Origin: Streptomyces albicerus
GTDB taxonomy: Bacteria; Actinomycetota; Actinomycetes; Streptomycetales; Streptomycetaceae
Assembly (NCBI RefSeq): GCF_008905045.1
Contig: NZ_VWMY01000051.1
Location: 1-64,000 of the forward strand
DNA length: 64,000 nucleotides
Direction of reading: 5' to 3'
This document shows positions 59,433 to 64,000 of the stretch, piece after piece. The translations under genes were made by a program, and so were the position numbers. Every line of letters starts with the position of its first letter. The stretch's first letter is position 1. The notes beneath the pieces were generated by a model. It ran no database searches. It saw only the letters and a list, made by a program, of their open reading frames with translations, and had not been told where the DNA came from.

Positions 59433-61634
59433 GTGAAACAGGTTGTGCAGAACTACAAGAGCGGCGAGCTGGCGGTGCTCGACGTGCCGGTGCCGGGGTG
59501 CAAGCCGGGCGGTGTGCTGGTCCGCAGCGCCTACTCGCTGATATCGACCGGAACCGAGCTCATGAAGGTGTCCGAGGCCGGTATGTCGATGCTGGGCAAG
59601 GCCCGCTCCCGGCCGGACCAGGTGGCCAAGGTCATGCAGAGCGTGGCCACCAACGGGGTGCCCGCCACCTACCGCAAGGTGATGGGCAAGCTGGACTCCT
59701 ACACTCCGCTGGGCTACTCGCTGTGCGGGGTGGTCGAGCAGGTCGGCGCCGGCATCGACGACGTGAAGGTCGGCGACCTCGTAGCCTGCGCCGGCAACGA
59801 GCACGCGTTGCACGCCGAGCTGAACTGGGTGCCGAAGAACCTCTACGCCCCGGTGCCGGACGGCCTCGCGCCGCGGCACGCGGCCTTCGGCACCGTCGGG
59901 TCGATCGCGATGCAGGGCGTCCGCCAAGGCGAGTCGCAGCTCGGCGAAGTGGCACTGGTCATCGGCCTCGGGCTGATCGGGCAGCTGGTGGTGCAGCTCC
60001 TTACCGCCTCGGGAGTCCGCGTCGTCGGGGTCGACCCCGACCCGGTGCGCTGCGAGCTGGCCGAGCGGCTGGGCGCCGCGGCCTGCGGCGATCCCGCGTC
60101 GGCGGCCGTGGAAGCCACCGTCGCCGAGCTCACCGGCGGTCACGGCGTGGACCAGGTGTACCTGGCCGCCGGCGGCGGCAGCAACCAGCCCGTCGAGCTG
60201 GCCGCCCGGCTCTGCCGGGACCGCGGCCGGGTCGTCGACATCGGCAAGTGCCGCCTGGACCTGCCGTGGAACGCGTACTACGAGAAGGAGCTCGACGTCC
60301 GGTTCTCCCGCAGTTACGGCCCCGGGCGCTACGACCCGTCGTACGAACTGGAGGGACGGGACTACCCGATCGGCTACGTGCGTTGGACCGAGCGCCGCAA
60401 CCTGGCGTGCTTCCTCGATCTCCTCGCCCACGGCAGCGTCGACGTGGAGCCCTTGGTCTCCCACATCGCCGACTTCGATGACGCCGTCGAGACGTACCAG
60501 AGCCTGAAGGACGGCGACCTGAAGGCCGTGGCTGTGCTGTTCCGGTACCCCGGCCCCGTTGAACACACAGCGGAAGCGGCGGAAGCGGGGGCCCCGGCGG
60601 TGGCCGTGCCCGCGGTGAAGCGACCCAGCGGCGGAGTGTCCACGCCGGCCCGGGCCGCCAAGGCGCCGGTGCGCCTCGCGTTCGTCGGCGCGGGAAACTA
60701 CGCGACGTCGATGCTGCTGCCGCACCTGGCACAGCGCGACGGCGTCGAGTTGTCGACCGTCGTCACCACGACGGCGCTGTCCGCGGCCAACGCGCAGCGG
60801 AAGTTCGGCTTCGCCGAGGCAACCACCGATCTCGACGCCGTGCTCGGCGACAAGTCCATCGACGCGGTGTTCGTGGTCACCCGGCACAGCTCACACGCCG
60901 AACTGACCCGCAGAGCGCTCCTTGCCGGCAAGACGGTGTTCGTGGAGAAGCCCCTGGCTCTCACCGAGGACGAGCTGGCCGGCGTGCTCGCGGCGGTGGA
61001 GGAGTCCGGCAACGACCGGCTGCAGGTGGGCTTCAATCGCCGGTTCGCGCCGCTGCTGCAGGAGGCCAGAAAGCGGTTCGGCGCCCGGACCGGTCCGGCG
61101 AGTCTCCGCTATCTGGTCAACGCGGGCCGGCTGCAGCATGGCAGCTGGTACCTCCAACAGGGCACCGAGGGCTCGCGGTTCGCCGGCGAGGGCGGACACT
61201 TCATCGACACGGCGAGCTGGCTGCTCGCGGCCGACCCGGTCTCGGTGTACGCGGCCGCCACGTCCGGCAACGAGGACCTGCAGGTCGTGCTGCGCTACCC
61301 GGATGGGTCCACCGCCACCATCAGCTACGTCACCACCGGCGCGCCCAGCTTCCCCAAGGAGACACTGGACCTTGTCGCGGACGGCAAGGTGCTGCGGCTC
61401 GACGACTTCGTCCGTGCCTCGGTCTACGGCCGCAAGCGGTGGGTCAGTTCGCGGCTGCCCAAGGCCCGGGACAAGGGCCAGAACGCCGAACTGGCCGCGT
61501 TCATCAAGGCTGTGCGGACCGGCGGGCCGATGCCGGTGCCGCTGGAGTCGCTGGTCGCCACCACGGCGGCCACCCTCGCCGTGCAGGCCGGCCTGGCGGG
61601 CGGCGCGCCGGTGACGTTGGCGAGGGCGCGATGA
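59433..61634 (+). CDS. Bi-domain oxidoreductase (zinc-type MDR plus Gfo/Idh/MocA)
   Basis: 733 aa, two enzymes in one chain. Residues ~1-375: medium-chain dehydrogenase fold (VLVRSAYSLISTGTELMKVSEAG, LGYSLCGVVEQVGAGIDDVKVGDLVACAG, VALVIGLGLIGQLVVQLLTASGVRVVGVD). After an Ala/Pro-rich linker, residues ~420-733: Gfo/Idh/MocA domain (VRLAFVGAGNYATSMLLPHLAQ, AVFVVTRHSSHAELTRRALLAGKTVFVEKPLALTEDELAG, GEGGHFIDTASWLL). This fusion is a marker of surface-polysaccharide loci and acts on sugar nucleotides. The GTG has GAGGAG 5 nt upstream. Confidence 0.92.
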   Translation: MKQVVQNYKSGELAVLDVPVPGCKPGGVLVRSAYSLISTGTELMKVSEAGMSMLGKARSRPDQVAKVMQSVATNGVPATYRKVMGKLDSYTPLGYSLCGVVEQVGAGIDDVKVGDLVACAGNEHALHAELNWVPKNLYAPVPDGLAPRHAAFGTVGSIAMQGVRQGESQLGEVALVIGLGLIGQLVVQLLTASGVRVVGVDPDPVRCELAERLGAAACGDPASAAVEATVAELTGGHGVDQVYLAAGGGSNQPVELAARLCRDRGRVVDIGKCRLDLPWNAYYEKELDVRFSRSYGPGRYDPSYELEGRDYPIGYVRWTERRNLACFLDLLAHGSVDVEPLVSHIADFDDAVETYQSLKDGDLKAVAVLFRYPGPVEHTAEAAEAGAPAVAVPAVKRPSGGVSTPARAAKAPVRLAFVGAGNYATSMLLPHLAQRDGVELSTVVTTTALSAANAQRKFGFAEATTDLDAVLGDKSIDAVFVVTRHSSHAELTRRALLAGKTVFVEKPLALTEDELAGVLAAVEESGNDRLQVGFNRRFAPLLQEARKRFGARTGPASLRYLVNAGRLQHGSWYLQQGTEGSRFAGEGGHFIDTASWLLAADPVSVYAAATSGNEDLQVVLRYPDGSTATISYVTTGAPSFPKETLDLVADGKVLRLDDFVRASVYGRKRWVSSRLPKARDKGQNAELAAFIKAVRTGGPMPVPLESLVATTAATLAVQAGLAGGAPVTLARAR

Positions 61635-63607
61635 CGATGAGCGCGGGCTGGTACCTGCGACGGCTGTCCCGGATGGGACCGCGGGAGGTCGGCGGCCGGG
61701 TGGGCGACGCGGTGCGCAGGCGGCGGTGGCGGTCGGCGCGGCCCAACTGCCCGACGGTGACCGGCGCCCGGTTCACCGCGGTACTGCCCGCCGGGACGAT
61801 CGCCGCGGTGCCACCGGACGCCGCGAAACGTCTCATCGCCGAGGCGGACCGGCTGATGTACGGGCACGCCGAGTACTTCGGGGTGGTCCGCGACGACCTG
61901 ACCGACCCGGACTGGTGGTGCGACCCGAAGACCGGGCGCCGGGCTCCGTGGGGCTACGCCTTCGACGTGCCCTACCGGAACGAGAACGCGGTCGGGGACA
62001 TCAAGCAGATCTGGGAGCTGTCGCGGCATCAGTACCTCACCCAGCTCGCCGCCGCTTACGCGATCACCGGGAACGAGCGGTACGCCGAGCGCGTGGCCGA
62101 GCACCTGCGGTCGTGGTGGGCGGCCAACCCACCGCTGCGCGGCGTGCACTGGATCAGCGGCATCGAGCTGGGCATCCGGCTGCTTTCCTGGGTGTGGATC
62201 CGCCGGCTGCTCGACGGCTGGCCGGGCGTGGCCGGTCTTTTCGAGGGCAACCCGGTGGCGCTGAACCAGATCTGGCACCACCAGCGCTGGCTGGCCGCCT
62301 TCCCCAGCCGGGGGTCTTCGGCGAACAACCACGTCATCGCCGAGGCCGCCGGGCAGCTCGCAGCGTCCTGCGCGTTCGGCTGGTTCCCCTCCTCGGCGCG
62401 TTGGCGAGCCGAGGCGCTGCGATCCCTTGAGCGGCACCTGCGAAGCAACACCTTCCCCTCCGGCCTCAACCGCGAGCTGGCCACCGAGTATCACGGACTC
62501 GTGCTGGAGCTCGGCCTGGCCGCGGTGGCCGAGGCGGATGCCGCCAGCGTGCCGGTCCCCGCGTCCATCCGGCTGGTGCTGCTGCGGATGACCGACGCGC
62601 TCGCGGCCATCGTGGACAACCGGCTACGGCCACCGCGCCAGGGGGACGCGGACGACGGGCACGGTCTGGTCCTGGACGGCGCGGGCACCGACCGCTGGGC
62701 CTCGCTGCTGGCCACCGGGGACGCCGTGTTCGGCCGGCTCGCCTGGTGGCCGGCGGTGACCGGCACCGATGTGCGCACCCCGCTGCTGGCCGCGCTCATC
62801 CGGCCGTACTCGGACAGTGGAACCGCACCGGCCGTGACCCGCCCGGCAAGCCGACCGGCCCACTTCGCCGACGCGGGCATGACCATCCTGCGCGGTCCGG
62901 AGGAGATCTGGTGCCGCAGCGACGGTGGTCCGCACGGCTTCCTGTCCATCGCCGCGCATGCCCACGCGGACGCGCTGTCCGTGGAGGTCCGGCACGACGG
63001 GGTCGACGTGCTCGCCGACGCGGGGACGTACTGCTACCACGGGCAGCCCCAGTGGCGGCAGTACTTCCGCTCGACCCTCGGCCACAACACCCTGCAGCTG
63101 GACGGCAGTGACCAGTCCGTCTCCGGCGGCCCGTTCCTGTGGACGCGGCATGCCACGAGCCGCGTCCTGGCCGCGGACACATCCGGTACCTCCGACGGGG
63201 GGACGGCCCGCTGGTGTGCCGAGCACGACGGTTACCAGCGCTCCATGCACCGCCGCCGGGTGGAACTGACGGCCGCGAGCCAGGAGCTGAGGGTCGTGGA
63301 CGAGGTCCGCGGCCAACACAGCCCGCGCCGGGACGTACGCCTGGCGTTCCACCTCGGCCCGGCGATCGCCGCGGACCTGGTGGGGAACCGGGCCGTGCTC
63401 ACCTGGATCCGGGAGGGCGAGGGGCGCTCCGCGGTGCTTGACCTGCCCGGGCAGCTGAGCTGGCGGGCGCATCGCGGTGAGACCGACCCGCCGCTGGGCT
63501 GGTACTCCCCCGGCTTCGGGCGCAAGGAACCCACCACAACGCTGGTCGGCACCGGTTTCGCCGTCGGCGCGGAGGAGTTCACCACCGCACTCAGGTTTCG
63601 CGGATAG
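61631..63607 (+). CDS. Heparinase II/III family protein (alpha/alpha-toroid polysaccharide lyase type)
   Basis: 658 aa. The N-terminal toroid (DDLTDPDWWCDPKTGRRAPWGYAFDVPYRNENAVGDIKQIWELSRHQYLTQLAAAYAITGNERYAE, GIRLLSWVWIRRLL, SSANNHVIAEAAGQLAAS, LNRELATEYHGLVLELGLAA) and the C-terminal beta-sandwich (MTILRGPEEIWCRSDGGPHGFLSIAAHAHADALSVEVRHDGVDVLADAGTYCYHG, LGHNTLQLDGSDQS). NNH, EYH and HAHADAL carry the lyase His/Tyr residues. No signal peptide is apparent. Encoded with a uronic-acid pathway, it may trim or modify the uronic polymer. ATGA overlap with the oxidoreductase. Confidence 0.92.
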   Translation: MTMSAGWYLRRLSRMGPREVGGRVGDAVRRRRWRSARPNCPTVTGARFTAVLPAGTIAAVPPDAAKRLIAEADRLMYGHAEYFGVVRDDLTDPDWWCDPKTGRRAPWGYAFDVPYRNENAVGDIKQIWELSRHQYLTQLAAAYAITGNERYAERVAEHLRSWWAANPPLRGVHWISGIELGIRLLSWVWIRRLLDGWPGVAGLFEGNPVALNQIWHHQRWLAAFPSRGSSANNHVIAEAAGQLAASCAFGWFPSSARWRAEALRSLERHLRSNTFPSGLNRELATEYHGLVLELGLAAVAEADAASVPVPASIRLVLLRMTDALAAIVDNRLRPPRQGDADDGHGLVLDGAGTDRWASLLATGDAVFGRLAWWPAVTGTDVRTPLLAALIRPYSDSGTAPAVTRPASRPAHFADAGMTILRGPEEIWCRSDGGPHGFLSIAAHAHADALSVEVRHDGVDVLADAGTYCYHGQPQWRQYFRSTLGHNTLQLDGSDQSVSGGPFLWTRHATSRVLAADTSGTSDGGTARWCAEHDGYQRSMHRRRVELTAASQELRVVDEVRGQHSPRRDVRLAFHLGPAIAADLVGNRAVLTWIREGEGRSAVLDLPGQLSWRAHRGETDPPLGWYSPGFGRKEPTTTLVGTGFAVGAEEFTTALRFRG

Positions 63608-63615
63608 GGGGGCGC

Positions 63616-64000
63616 GTGGGGATCAAGAGGCGGCACTGGGCGTCGGCGGCGGCACCGCTGGCGCTGGCCCTGCTGGCGGCGACCGGCTGTGACGGCACGT
63701 CGGACGCCGGGGCAAAGCCGACCCCCGCGCCGTCGTCCACGTCCGTGGCCCGGGTATGCGCCAAGCCCGCGGCCGGGCCGGCGAAGGCGCCGGCGGGCGC
63801 GGTGACGGTCGATCCCGCGGTGGTCGGTGACTTGGCAGCGAAGACCAAGAGCAGCCCCCCGAGCACCACGTTCTGGCTTCGACCGGGCAAGCACAGGCTC
63901 GACCCGGACCGCTACGCCCAGGTCCTTCCCAAGGAGGGGAACCGCTACATCGGCGCGCCGGGCGCGGTGCTCGACGGCGGGAAGAAGAACCAGTACGCGT
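63616..64000 (+). CDS. Lipoprotein with a predicted right-handed beta-helix start (partial)
   Basis: Open to the window end. The GTG at 63616 follows AGGGGGG. The signal peptide ends in a lipobox (LALALLAATGC), then a Pro/Ser/Thr-rich linker. The first folded part, FWLRPGKHRLDPDRYAQVLPKEGNRYIGAPGAVLDGGKKNQY, is the typical N-terminal cap and first coils of pectate-lyase/AlgG-like beta-helix proteins. An extracellular epimerase, lyase or hydrolase on the polymer is plausible, but the catalytic part lies beyond the window. Confidence 0.8.
   Translation, partial: MGIKRRHWASAAAPLALALLAATGCDGTSDAGAKPTPAPSSTSVARVCAKPAAGPAKAPAGAVTVDPAVVGDLAAKTKSSPPSTTFWLRPGKHRLDPDRYAQVLPKEGNRYIGAPGAVLDGGKKNQYA

Overview
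The window is high-GC actinobacterial DNA, almost certainly a Streptomyces chromosome. Third codon positions are nearly all G or C, GTG and TTG starts are common, genes overlap by ATGA or GTGA, and families typical of streptomycetes are present (ECF42 sigma with a DGPF protein, a large LAL-type LuxR regulator, an RmdB-like c-di-GMP protein, IS630/IS1380/ISL3/IS5 remnants). No rRNA, complete tRNA or CRISPR array was seen.

Left part (1-17.6 kb). A sugar ABC transporter (partial permease and binding lipoprotein) is divergent from a LacI regulator, with a 14-bp perfect palindrome between them. A minus-strand operon (12845 to 5720) follows: flavoprotein monooxygenase-like protein, FMN 2-hydroxyacid oxidase, unusual cytochrome P450, CPA2 antiporter and a TPP-dependent decarboxylase-like enzyme, with a vanadium haloperoxidase immediately downstream. 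It contains no PKS or NRPS and looks like a small oxidative/halogenating pathway acting on an alpha-hydroxy acid. Next come an ECF42 sigma factor with its DGPF partner, and a TetR repressor divergent from a broken MFS pump whose 5' end carries a perfect 24-bp foldback repeat.

Middle part (17.6-31 kb) is decayed accessory DNA. It holds truncated tfoX, IS630, IS3, IS1380 and IS5 remnants, and pseudogenes of rfbC and rfbA. Scattered among them are intact polysaccharide genes: an undecaprenyl-phosphate sugar transferase, wecB with an alpha/alpha-toroid protein, and a glycosyltransferase. A ~72-bp element occurs three times, each time upstream of and oriented with one of these genes. At two sites the repeat extends into the start of the protein, so two unrelated enzymes share a leader of about 28 residues. 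A LAL regulator is divergent from the largest polysaccharide operon (29925-38954: GT4, Wzz-like, WecG/TagA, Wzx, Wzy/WaaL-like, GH113-like, CE4 deacetylase, GT2).

Right-centre (39-50 kb). A TetR gene is bracketed by two near-identical 24-bp operators. Then come galE, a 1463-codon reading frame joining a membrane PAS-GGDEF-EAL protein to an alpha-oxoamine synthase, and a methyltransferase. These are followed by a dead integrase, the 3' half of tRNA-Pro (an att-site scar) and about 2 kb of degenerate sequence.

Right end (50.4-64 kb). A second, fully intact exopolysaccharide operon encodes a priming transferase, an AlgD-like GDP-mannose dehydrogenase, GT4, two Wzz-like proteins with degenerate kinase domains, AsnB-like amidotransferase, bi-domain oxidoreductase, heparinase II/III-like protein and the start of a beta-helix lipoprotein. 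The set suggests a uronic-acid-containing, possibly amidated, extracellular glycan.
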